From positions 1,634,328-1,677,488 of the forward strand of contig RPFO01000059.1 in assembly GCA_009746045.1 (NCBI GenBank): DNA of 43,161 nt, in the 5' to 3' direction. This DNA is from Mesostigma viride (lineage: Eukaryota; Streptophyta; Mesostigmatophyceae; Mesostigmatales; Mesostigmataceae). A model generated the notes under the pieces. It was given only the letters and a program-made list of their open reading frames with translations. It was not told the origin of the DNA and ran no database searches. Positions 18,514 through 43,161 of the stretch are shown piece after piece; within the stretch, counting starts at the first letter, position 1; each line of letters begins with the position of its first letter. The translations under genes and the position numbers were made by a program.

Positions 18514-21500
18514 TGTGTGCATGTGTGCATGTGTGCATGCATGCGTGCGTGCGTACGGGGGTCGGGTGGGGGATGGCGCGCCCGGGGTCAGTGGTCACAG
18601 AGGTTGGTCACTTGTGCGCGTTCCCTCCCACAGGAACGCCACAGGAACAGGAACGCCCCGCACAGACATGCGAGGTAGCAGCGTGGAGTGCCATACTCGC
18701 ACCCGCGCCACCGTGCCACCCGTGCCACCCGTGCCAGAGCCAAGCGGGTCAACTGGACAGCGCGTTTGTGCCGTCCGTCGTTCGCAACACCATGACCCTG
18801 GTACCTGCTCTCCAAGAGATGCGCGGTGCCTCCGGTCCTGATCAAGAGCACCCACATGATCACATGCGTGGCATCACCAGCCATGGTGGCATGTGCAAGT
18901 TACCTCGGAGCCGTCGTGGCTCGCCCGTCCGCCCGCGGGGGTGGCCTTGGCGGTGGCGTCCGAGGACTTGCGGTTGAGCGGGGGCGTGCGTGGGAGGGAG
19001 GATGAGAGCGGCTCGGTGGCCCCCTTGCGCGCCACACGCTGCTGCTGGTCCGCTGCCTCCTCCTCGTGCACCACTGGGGACAGGGGACAGGCAGGAGCGG
19101 GCGCGCGGAGGTCAAGGGGGATATGAGCGGGGCCTCCATTTGGCAGCGGCACACGGCAGGCTGCCATGCGTTAGGCAGCGCACGTGTCGAGGCACGGGTG
19201 CTAGGCGACAGGCCTATCAGGTCCCTTGCTCCCATCCCACGCCCACCCATCCAGGCATCAGGCACCAACGTGCATGCCCGCCCCCCCCCCCCTCCCCTTC
19301 CCCCCCCTTCGACCCTCCCCCTCCCCCTCTCAGCAGCAACCGAGTGTCCGCCTGCCATCCTGCCAGGAATGCAGCTACGTCATGAGTGCCAGGGACCCCT
19401 GCCTTCTGTGCTGACCTGTTGAAGGGACAGGCCACTCTCCAAGCCAAGGTTTAATTAGCTGCCATCACAGAGCTAGCCTGCAGCCAGCAGAGCCAGCCAA
19501 GAAACATCAGTGCCACAGAAAGTGGGGCATGGCAGCAGCTCGGGCCCTCAATGGCAGGTGGTGCACGGTGGTGCCATACAGCACCGCGCTCACTCACAGA
19601 ACACTTGTCGGACGTCGTCATTGAGGGACATGTCCTGGGGCGTTTGGCCGCTCTGAACACCAGGGATGGGTAAAGGAGCAGGGATGAGGTGTCAAGGGAC
19701 ACAAGCAGGCAAAAGTGCGAGGCAGGGCATGTGTGGCAACAGTCAGTGCGGGAACCATGCCCTACCTGCCTTGTTCACAGGATCAGGATCATAATTTGAG
19801 GTCATACTTCAGAAAAAGAAATGGTTCAGCACGTGGCGTGGGAATGGTGAAGCACCCTACCTTTGGCAAACTACCGCAGATGCTCGTGACCAGATGGTCC
19901 ATGCCACGCAGCCAACACACCCCGCAATCCCCTCCACAAGGGTGCACACTATGCCTTCCTCTGTGACTATGTCATGGAGGCACGAGACATCCACACTCGT
20001 CATGGAGGCCTGCACAGTTGCCGTGACCACATCCACGCATCTGATTAGGACAAAGTAGCCGGCGACAAGAAACAAGCCGCTAGCCGCCAGCTGTTCCTGA
20101 GATGACAGCTGTCTCGACGTGCCTGTGCTAGGAGCAACCACCGCAGCACAACCGCCACCTTCTGTGCCGTCAGCATCGACAGCTAGCGCATGAGCAGTGC
20201 TGAAGGTTGAAGTTCTAGATATTTATGAGTTGACGGACTGGGCTGCGCAGCCCCCCACAACTTGTCTATGCGATGAGCCCCGTCTGCCATTCCCCCCGTC
20301 CCCCACTCCACCACAAAACGGGACCGCAGCGGCAGCCCCCCGACGTACAGCCCCTGTGTGGCGCCGCTCACCTCATTAACGGCCGCCTGGTTGGCCCCGC
20401 TCCGCAGCAGCACGCGCACCACATCCACATAGCCTCTCTGCGCCGCCAGGTGTAAGGCGGTGCCGCCACCCTGTGCATGCGCGTGTAGGCGTGGGGCATG
20501 GCACATGCTCACGGGATGGCGCGTAAGTGGCCACCGTGTGCAGGTGTCGAGGCAAGAACGGAAAGCAACCAGATACCTTATAACCATAAGGCAAGAACGG
20601 AAAGCAACCAGATACCTTATAACCATAAGGCAAGAACGGAAAGCAACCAGATACCTTATAACCATAAGGCAAGAACGGAAAGCAACCAGATACCTTATAG
20701 CCATAAGGCAAGAACGGAAAGCAACCAGATACCTTATAACCATAAGGCAAGAACGGAAAGCAACCAGATACCTTATAACCATAAGGCAAGAACGGAAAGC
20801 AACCAGATACCTTATAACCATAAGGCAAGAACGGAAAGCAACCAGATACCTTATAACCATAAGGCAAGAACGGAAAGCAACCAGATACCTTATAACCATA
20901 AGGCAAGAACGGAAAGCAACCAGATACCTTATAACCATAAGGCAAGAACGGAAAGCAACCAGATACCTTATAACCATAAGGCAAGAACGGAAAGCAACCA
21001 GATACCTTATAACCATAAGGCAAGAACGGAAAGCAACCAGATACCTTATAACCATAAGGCAAGAACGGAAAGCAACCAGATACCTTATAACCATAAGGCA
21101 AGAACGGAAAGCAACCAGATACCTTATAACCATAAGGCAAGAACGGAAAGCAACCAGATACCTTATAACCATAAGGCAAGAACGGAAAGCAACCAGATAC
21201 CTTATAGCCATAAGGCAAGAACGGAAAGCAACCAGATACCTTATAACCATAAGGCAAGAACGGAAAGCAACCAGATACCTTATAACCATAAGGCAAGAAC
21301 GGAAAGCAACCAGATACCTTATAACCATAAGGCAAGAACGGAAAGCAACCAGATACCTTATAGCCATAAGGCAAGAACGGAAAGCAACCAGATACCTTAT
21401 AACCATAAGGCAAGAACGGAAAGCAACCAGATACCTTATAACCATAAGGCAAGAACGGAAAGCAACCAGATACCTTATAACCATAAGGCAAGAACGGAAA

Positions 21501-24500
21501 GCAACCAGATACCTTATAACCATAAGGCAAGAACGGAAAGCAACCAGATACCTTATAACCATAAGGCAAGAACGGAAAGCAACCAGATACCTTATAACCA
21601 TAAGGCAAGAACGGAAAGCAACCAGATACCTTATAGCCATAAGGCAAGAACGGAAAGCAACCAGATACCTTATAACCATAAGGCAAGAACGGAAAGCAAC
21701 CAGATACCTTATAACCATAAGGCAAGAACGGAAAGCAACCAGATACCTTATAGCCATAAGGCAAGAACGGAAAGCAACCAGATACCTTATAACCATAAGG
21801 CAAGAACGGAAAGCAACCAGATACCTTATAACCATAAGGCAAGAACGGAAAGCAACCAGATACCTTATAACCATAAGGCAAGAACGGAAAGCAACCAGAT
21901 ACCTTATAACCATAAGGCAAGAACGGAAAGCAACCAGATACCTTATAACCATAAGGCAAGAACGGAAAGCAGCTACCGGATGAAGCAAGATACCAGATGG
22001 CCCCCATGCCATGCCAGCGTGGCAATGGGGCACGAACATGGGGAGGGGGGGGATCACGAGGGGGTGCGGGCGTACAAGCCATGCACATGCAGGCTACTTC
22101 CACCCTCCCGGTGGATAGGGGCATGGGTGAACACAGGATCCACGCGCACAGCAGGCGGGCACAGCATGGCTCTCTAGCAAGGCCTCATCCGAGGCAAAGG
22201 GGAGCGGGGGTGGAAACTAGTCTTGGCCTGCCCTGCGCTCCAGGCCCAGACAAGCGCTCACGTTAAAGCTCCTGCCACCGCATGGCATGCTGCCGCCTCT
22301 CCAGTACACACCACCAACCTGGCAGCTAGCAAGCGCATGCCCTCCCCTCTGCCCCCCTCTCTTACCCTCCCTTCCTCCTTCCCCCCCCTCCCCCACCTTG
22401 TTATTCTCGTCAATACCCTGTTCTTCTTCTCGTTCGCATTCCCCCACCTTGTTCTTCTCCTCGATATCGGCGCCTCGTCCCAGCAGCATCTTTACGGCTT
22501 CGGAACGGCCAAACGACGCCGCCAGGTGGAGGGGGGTCAGCCCAAACTGGCGGCCGCACCCCATGCGCAGGGGCGTGCCCGTGTCAAATCACGCAGTGCC
22601 GAGGGAAAAACAAAGAGGGTGAGTGGTGCAGAAGCACACCATGAAGAAGCAGAGACCACCATGCGGTGAGCTGGGCCACAAGGCATGGCTGAACTAGCAT
22701 CAACGGCACAGAGCCCGTGTGTGCGACGTCAAAGCGCTGACAATGCAGATCTATTGTGTGCAACGCTAGAATCCCGAGCGCTGCATGACACCCGTTCGAG
22801 CTCAGTTACTTGCCCACGTTCCCTCATCACGCACACGCACGGCACCCCTCGCCTCTTCCTTGCCCACGTTCCCTCATCACGCACACGCACGGCACCCCTC
22901 GCCTCTTCCTTGCCCATGTTCCCTCATCACGCACACGCACGGCACCCCTCGCCTCTTCCTTGCCCACGTTCCCTCATCCAGCACACGCACGGCACCCCTC
23001 GCCTCTTCCTTGCCCACGTTCCCTCATCACGCACACGCACGGCACCCCTCGCCTCTTCCTTGCCCACGTTCCCTCATCACGCACACGCACGGCACCCCTC
23101 GCCTCTTCCTTGCCCATGTTCCCTCATCAAGCACACGCACGGCACCCCTCGCCTCTTCCTTGCCCACGTTCCCTCATCACGCACACGCACGGCACCCCTC
23201 GCCTCTTCCTTGCCCATGTTCCCTCATCCAGCACACGCACGGCACCCCTCGCCTCTTCCTTGCCCACGTTCCCTCATCACGCACACGCACGGCACCCCTC
23301 GCCTCTTCCTTGCCCATGTTCCCTCATCCAGCACACGCACGGCACCCCTCGCCTCTTCCTTGCCCATGTTCCCTCATCACGCACACGCACGGCACCCCTC
23401 GCCTCTTCCTTGCCCATGTTCCCTCATCACGCACACGCACGGCACCCCTCGCCTCTTCCTTGCCCACGTTCCCTCATCACGCACACGCACGGCACCCCTC
23501 GCCTCTTCCTTGCCCACGTTCCCTCATCACACACACGCACGGCACCCCTCGCCTCTTCCTTGCCCATGTTCCCTCATCACACACACGCACGGCACCCCTC
23601 GCCTCTTCCTTGCCCACGTTCCCTCATCACGCACACGCACGGCACCCCTCGCCTCTTCCTTGCCCATGTTCCCTCATCAAGCACACGCACGGCACCCCTC
23701 GCCTCTTCCTTGCCCATGTTCCCTCATCACGCACACGCACGGCACCCCTCGCCTCTTCCTTGCCCATGTTCCCTCATCACGCACACGCACGGCACCCCTC
23801 GCCTCTTCCTTGCCCACGTTCCCTCATCACGCACACGCACGGCACCCCTCGCCTCTTCCTTGCCCATGTTCCCTCATCACGCACACGCACGGCACCCCTC
23901 GCCTCTTCCTTGCCCACGTTCCCTCATCAAGCACACGCACGGCACCCCTCGCCTCTTCCTTGCCACTGTTCCCTCATCACGCACACGCACGGCACCCCTC
24001 GCCTCTTCCTTGCCCACGTTCCCTCATCAAGCACACGCACGGCACCCCTCGCCTCTTCCTTGCCACTGTTCCCTCATCCAGCACACGCACGGCACCCCTC
24101 GCCTCTTCCTTGCCCATGTTCCCTCATCACGCACACGCACGGCACCCCTCGCCTCTTCCTTGCCCATGTTCCCTCATCACGCACACGCACGGCACCCCTC
24201 GCCTCTTCCTTGCCCATGTTCCCTCATCACGCACACGCACGGCACCCCTCGCCTCTTCCTTGCCCACGTTCCCTCATCACGCACACGCACGGCACCCCTC
24301 GCCTCTTCCTTGCCCATGTTCCCTCATCACGCACACGCACGGCACCCCTCGCCTCTTCCTTGCCCACGTTCCCTCATCACACACACGCACGGCACCCCTC
24401 GCCTCTTCCTTGCCCATGTTCCCTCATCACACACACGCACGGCACCCCTCGCCTCTTCCTTGCCCACGTTCCCTCATCACGCACACGCACGGCACCCCTC

Positions 24501-26443
24501 GCCTCTTCCTTGCCCACGTTCCCTCATCACACACACGCACGGCACCCCTCGCCTCTTCCTTGCCCATGTTCCCTCATCACACACACGCACGGCACCCCTC
24601 GCCTCTTCCTTGCCCATGTTCCCTCATCACGCACACGCACGGCACCCCTCGCCTCTTCCTTGCCACTGTTCCCTCATCACGCACACGCACGGCACCCCTC
24701 GCCTCTTCCTTGCCCATGTTCCCTCATCACGCACACGCACGGCACCCCTCGCCTCTTCCTTGCCCACGTTCCCTCATCACGCACACGCACGGCACCCCTC
24801 GCCTCTTCCTTGCCCATGTTCCCTCATCAAGCACACGCACGGCACCCCTCGCCTCTTCCTTGCCCATGTTCCCTCATCACGCACACGCACGGCACCCCTC
24901 GCCTCTTCCTTGCCCACGTTCCCTCATCACGCACACGCACGGCACCCCTCGCCTCTTCCTTGCCACTGTTCCCTCATCACGCACACGCACGGCACCCCTC
25001 GCCTCTTCCTTGCCCATGTTCCCTCATCACGCACACGCACGGCACCCCTCGCCTCTTCCTTGCCCACGTTCCCTCATCACGCACACGCACGGCACCCCTC
25101 GCCTCTTCCTTGCCCACGTTCCCTCATCACGCACACGCACGGCACCCCTCGCCTCTTCCTTGCCCACGTTCCCTCATCACGCACACGCACGGCACCCCTC
25201 GCCTCTTCCTTGCCCACGTTCCCTCATCACGCACACGCACGGCACCCCTCGCCTCTTCCTTGCCCATGTTCCCTCATCACGCACACGCACGGCACCCCTC
25301 GCCTCTTCCTTGCCCACGTTCCCTCATCACGCACACGCACGGCACCCCTCGCCTCTTCCTTGCCCACGTTCCCTCATCCAGCACACGCACGGCACCCCTC
25401 GCCTCTTCCTTGCCCACGTTCCCTCATCACGCACACGCACGGCACCCCTCGCCTCTTCCTTGCCCACGTTCCCTCATCACGCACACGCACGGCACCCCTC
25501 GCCTCTTCCTTGCCCATGTTCCCTCATCCAGCACACGCACGGCACCCCTCGCCTCTGACCACCATCGGCCCATCCCACTTTCCTCAACCAGGCCAATGTC
25601 TACTATACCTGTGTTTTCTAGTCCAGATATCCAAGTGCCTGCAGGTTGTGCCTTGGCATGTAGATGTGTTTCGTGGTTTGCGACAAGGGGTATAATGGGA
25701 CTCCTGTGCCCAGCATTGGCTGCCTCATTTCATATACACCGCCTCACTTGTGAGTCAGTTCTCCATCTTGCTTCCTTAGGCATGGGGATGGCGGGAAAGG
25801 GCCAGCCTCACAGAGGAAACCTGCCCAGAAAAAAATCAGCACTTCTGGAGAGAGGAATGAGTGAACACGTGGCGGGCTTGCACTTTCCTGCCTTGTAACC
25901 ACGGAAAACAATTTCTTGCTGGCGAAGTGGCATGTTATATCTGATAAACTAACACACGTCAAAGCTATCTGCTGACATGCCCACCATCATCTGATTATCT
26001 TGTAGGGATGTTTGCTTGTCTAAGTGTATGAGTAAAATTGCAGCAGGAACAGCACCTTACCTTGTCACGCGTGTCCAACGCGCTCGAAGCGCCCGCATTT
26101 AGAAGAACCTCGATGGACTCCACGTTGCCGTCTCTGGCAGCGATGTGGAGGGGAGTTTGGTCACACTGTCATGGACGAGAAATAATTTCGCACAAAGCAC
26201 GGGCAAGCCAGGCAAAGCAAGCCGAGCGTCAGCGGCAAAAAATCAACAAGGAAAGCCGGGGACACCGACACTCCGGCCACGACGGAAAAGTACCCAAATA
26301 ATCTAGCAATTTACCTGATTGATCATGGTCACCATGTCCTTGTCGCCGCTGCTGAGCAGCTTCGTTAGGGCTACGTTGTCGCCCTGGGATACCGCCTTCC
26401 ATAGCTGCGCTGCCGGGGAGTTCCTATCCGCGCGATGAGACAT
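14496..26443 (-). CDS. Ankyrin-repeat protein with Gln/Pro/Met/Gly-rich middle and unknown C-terminal domain, ten exons
   Basis: Exons (minus): 26443-26315, 26165-26061, 22546-22448, 20470-20372, 19652-19598, 19073-18904, 18837-18805, 18080-17973 (or from 18062), about 15930-15400 (acceptor uncertain, up to 15977), 14777-14496. All junctions are GT-AG and phases agree, giving about 536 residues. Exon 1 encodes a helical cap (QLWKAVSQGDNVALTKLL). Exons 2, 3 and 4 each encode exactly one ankyrin repeat (QTPLHIAARDGNVESIEVLL; LTPLHLAASFGRSEAVKMLL; GTALHLAAQRGYVDVVRVLL). Exon 5 is a degenerate fourth (GQTPQDMSLNDDVRQVF). Exons 6-8 are polar and likely disordered. Exon 9 is Gln/Pro then Met/Gly rich. 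Exon 10 is a compact 93-residue C-terminus (LKMFQIEMALSQKQPLNMLI, DVHDLLLHYLDRYTLAGLKV) that I do not recognise. The function is probably protein-protein binding. Exons 9-10 being a separate gene starting at an ATG at 15977 is less likely but possible. Confidence 0.8.
16511..16784. repeat. 17-bp minisatellite (~16 copies), ankyrin gene intron 8
   Basis: The unit AGACCGGAGCAGGACAG is nearly perfect, with single-base variants near 16579-16630. Because 17 is not a multiple of 3, all frames read through it, producing spurious ORFs. Confidence 0.95.
16865..17025. repeat. 26-bp minisatellite (6 copies), ankyrin gene intron 8
   Basis: Each unit begins CACGGGGTGAGGAGTGGC and ends in either CCAGATAG or GTAGAGAG. 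The two forms alternate irregularly, starting at 16865, 16891, 16917, 16943, 16969 and 16995. Confidence 0.92.
17432..17676 (+). mobile_element. LINE copy E: 5'-truncated 3' end inserted in ankyrin gene intron 8
   Basis: About 230 bases match the 3' UTR of copy D (shared CAGATTACTTGCCCACGCTC, GATTGCAGCTGTGGCATGCC and CACACACAGGGATTAAAAGC), ending in a TTAATTAAAT-type tail. A perfect 12-bp duplication ATGCCTTGCCGT flanks it (17420-17431 and 17677-17688). It is antisense to the host gene. Confidence 0.9.
18466..18555. repeat. (GTGC/GTGT)n microsatellite, ankyrin gene intron 7
   Basis: A run of TGCG tetranucleotides with TGTG and CATG variants. Confidence 0.9.
20551..21970. repeat. 39-bp minisatellite (36 full copies), ankyrin gene intron 3
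   Basis: The unit starts GGCAAGAACGGAAAGCAACC and ends AGATACCTTATAACCATAA. Copies are identical except for one A/G site (ATAACC or ATAGCC); the G form is at copies 4, 17, 21, 28 and 31. Each unit contains the inverted pair CCTTAT-AACC-ATAAGG. Since 39 is a multiple of 3 with no stops, open frames run the full length on both strands, but the array lies wholly between exons 3 and 4. Confidence 0.97.
22811..25556. repeat. 50-bp minisatellite (55 copies), ankyrin gene intron 2
   Basis: The unit runs TGCCCACGTTCCCTCATCAC, GCACACGCACGGCACCCCTC, GCCTCTTCCT. Variation is confined to two spots: CCCACG, CCCATG or CCACTG near the start, and CACG, CACA, CCAG or CAAG around unit position 18-21. No stop codon occurs in any plus-strand frame, giving three overlapping ~960-1037 codon frames that are not genes. 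Confidence 0.97.
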
Positions 26444-42057
<15,614 letters not shown>

Positions 42058-42086
<29 letters not shown>

Positions 42087-42434
42087 TACGCTATCACACC
42101 GAGACATGGTCATGATACGCTATCACACCGAGACATTGTCATGATACGCTATCACACCGAGACATGGCCATGATACGCTATCACACCGAGACATGGTCAT
42201 GATACGCTATCACACCGAGACGTGGTCATGATACGCTATCACACCGAGACATGGTCATGATACGCTATCACACCGAGACATGGTCATGATACGCTATCAC
42301 ACCGAGACATGGTCATGATACGCTATCACACCGAGACATGGTCATGATACGCTATCACACCGAGACATGGTCATGATACGCTATCACACCGAGACATGGT
42401 CATGATACGCTATCACACCGAGACATGGTCATGA
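42058..42434 (+). repeat. 29-bp minisatellite (13 copies) that begins inside the NDOR1 stop-codon region
   Basis: The last codons of NDOR1 (RYHTETWS and TGA, 42060-42086) form the first copy. Twelve more copies of 29 bp, each starting TACGCTATCACACCGAGACA and ending in TGGTCATGA, follow directly to 42434. Single variants: ATTGTCATGA, ATGGCCATGA and GACGTGG. Every copy therefore repeats the stop codon. Confidence 0.96.
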
Positions 42435-43161
42435 TACGCTATGCTGACCCTGTCTAGGGGATGCAGATGTGGATTGAACCCAATACTGGGTGTATGACAT
42501 GACGAGAACCAGCCGTGATTTGACAATCAAACAATGCTCATGATATGCTTGCTGGTGTCTAATGATATGTTTGCTGGTGTCGAATCACAATTTGCACCTG
42601 CTCAAACCCTACCCATGTATTTTGCGGTTGTCATAGGCATGGGATTTTGTGGAAGGTCACAAGACCATGCATCCTTGCATGTGCGTATCATATTATGAAT
42701 AAAAGAAGACATGCACAAACCCCCGTGCAGTTTATTGCTCTTTAGCTTGTGTGCGGCTAATCTGTATTGGTTGGCTTTAGTCTGTACGTTAAATTAAAAC
42801 TCATGCAGCACGTACACATTCGATTTAGCCGGTGCTAGCTGCACAGTCGCTTGCCCATGCATATATTGCTAGCTCTGTTTAGGGTGATTCCTCGTGCATG
42901 CTACATAGAGGGGATAAATCCTCGATCACATATGCATATGCAAACAAATGCGTGGGATTGAGACGATCACAGCAACTTAGTGCTTACAACTGGCTACTCC
43001 TGGCCTAGGACCAACACATGCAAGTGCACTCAATCATGCCATACATGTTAAAAATATATAATTACTTACATCAGAGTGAAGGCACCCAATTAAAAAGAAA
43101 CAAAGCCAACGCTAACCAGAGATACCACGACAAAATAACTACAGTCGGCATGGGGCACTCG
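42435..43161 (+). other. 3' flank of NDOR1
   Basis: No further exon or gene was seen. A ~20-bp direct duplication (ATGATATGCTTGCTGGTGTC and ATGATATGTTTGCTGGTGTC) lies at about 42540-42582. An AATAAA at 42698-42703 could be a poly(A) signal, but the algal signal is not known here, so no terminator is called. Confidence 0.4.

Noticed and set aside
20183-22177. Long ORFs on both strands with a 13-residue repeat
   Set aside because: The 39-bp unit is a multiple of 3 without stops, so open frames are automatic. The array lies inside intron 3 of the ankyrin gene. The only genuine coding piece in the overlapping minus frames is the exon at 20470-20372.
20551-25556. Possible CRISPR arrays
   Set aside because: The repeats are contiguous with no unique spacers, the host is eukaryotic and no cas genes occur.
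22685-25898. Three overlapping plus-strand ORFs of about 960-1037 codons
   Set aside because: They are the three frames of the 50-bp array, which lacks stop codons. The array lies between two exons of the minus-strand ankyrin gene, and the 'proteins' are one peptide read in rotation.

Overview
The window looks like nuclear DNA of a flagellated eukaryote, most likely a green alga. It has intron-rich genes with standard GT-AG introns, GC-rich exons and AT-richer intergenic DNA. One gene encodes an axonemal protein (CFAP53) and another a cytosolic diflavin reductase (NDOR1/Tah18), and there are non-LTR retrotransposons plus very large tandem arrays inside introns. A repeat-rich prasinophyte would fit, but the genus is a guess. 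No rRNA, tRNA, CRISPR array or bacterial-type operon was seen.

Layout. (1) Positions 1-5088 are a nest of LINE-type retrotransposons: copy A on + with an intact ORF1 but no ORF2; copy B, a 3'-end fragment; copy C on - with a decayed ORF1 tail and a decayed endonuclease-type ORF2; and copy D, 5'-truncated and inserted into copy C with a 10-13 bp target duplication. (2) Positions 5155-6430 hold an older repeat (family R) split by a ~723-bp Mutator-like MITE with a perfect 10-bp target duplication. (3) Positions ~7074-10912 (-) are CFAP53. (4) Positions 10913-14495 are non-coding, with three more R copies at 12950-13941. (5) Positions 14496-26443 (-) are a ten-exon ankyrin-repeat gene of about 536 codons spread over 12 kb. 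(6) Positions 26444-27694 are a divergent intergenic region. (7) Positions 27695-42086 (+) are NDOR1, 17 exons and about 657 codons. (8) Positions 42087-43161 are a minisatellite derived from the NDOR1 stop-codon region, then 3' flank.

The most striking property is the load of tandem arrays. At least nine unrelated arrays (units of 3, 4, 7, 12, 17, 26, 39 and 50 bp; three different ones share a 26-bp period) sit inside introns of all three genes. A tenth (29 bp) starts within the last codons of NDOR1. Together they cover roughly 7.5 kb. Most of the long open frames in the window are shadows of these arrays, not genes.

The three genes do not form a pathway. NDOR1 feeds electrons to cytosolic Fe-S cluster assembly, CFAP53 is a structural protein of motile cilia, and the ankyrin protein is of unknown function. 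Splice junctions were placed by reading-frame continuity, GT/AG signals and recalled family conservation, without any alignment or transcript data.
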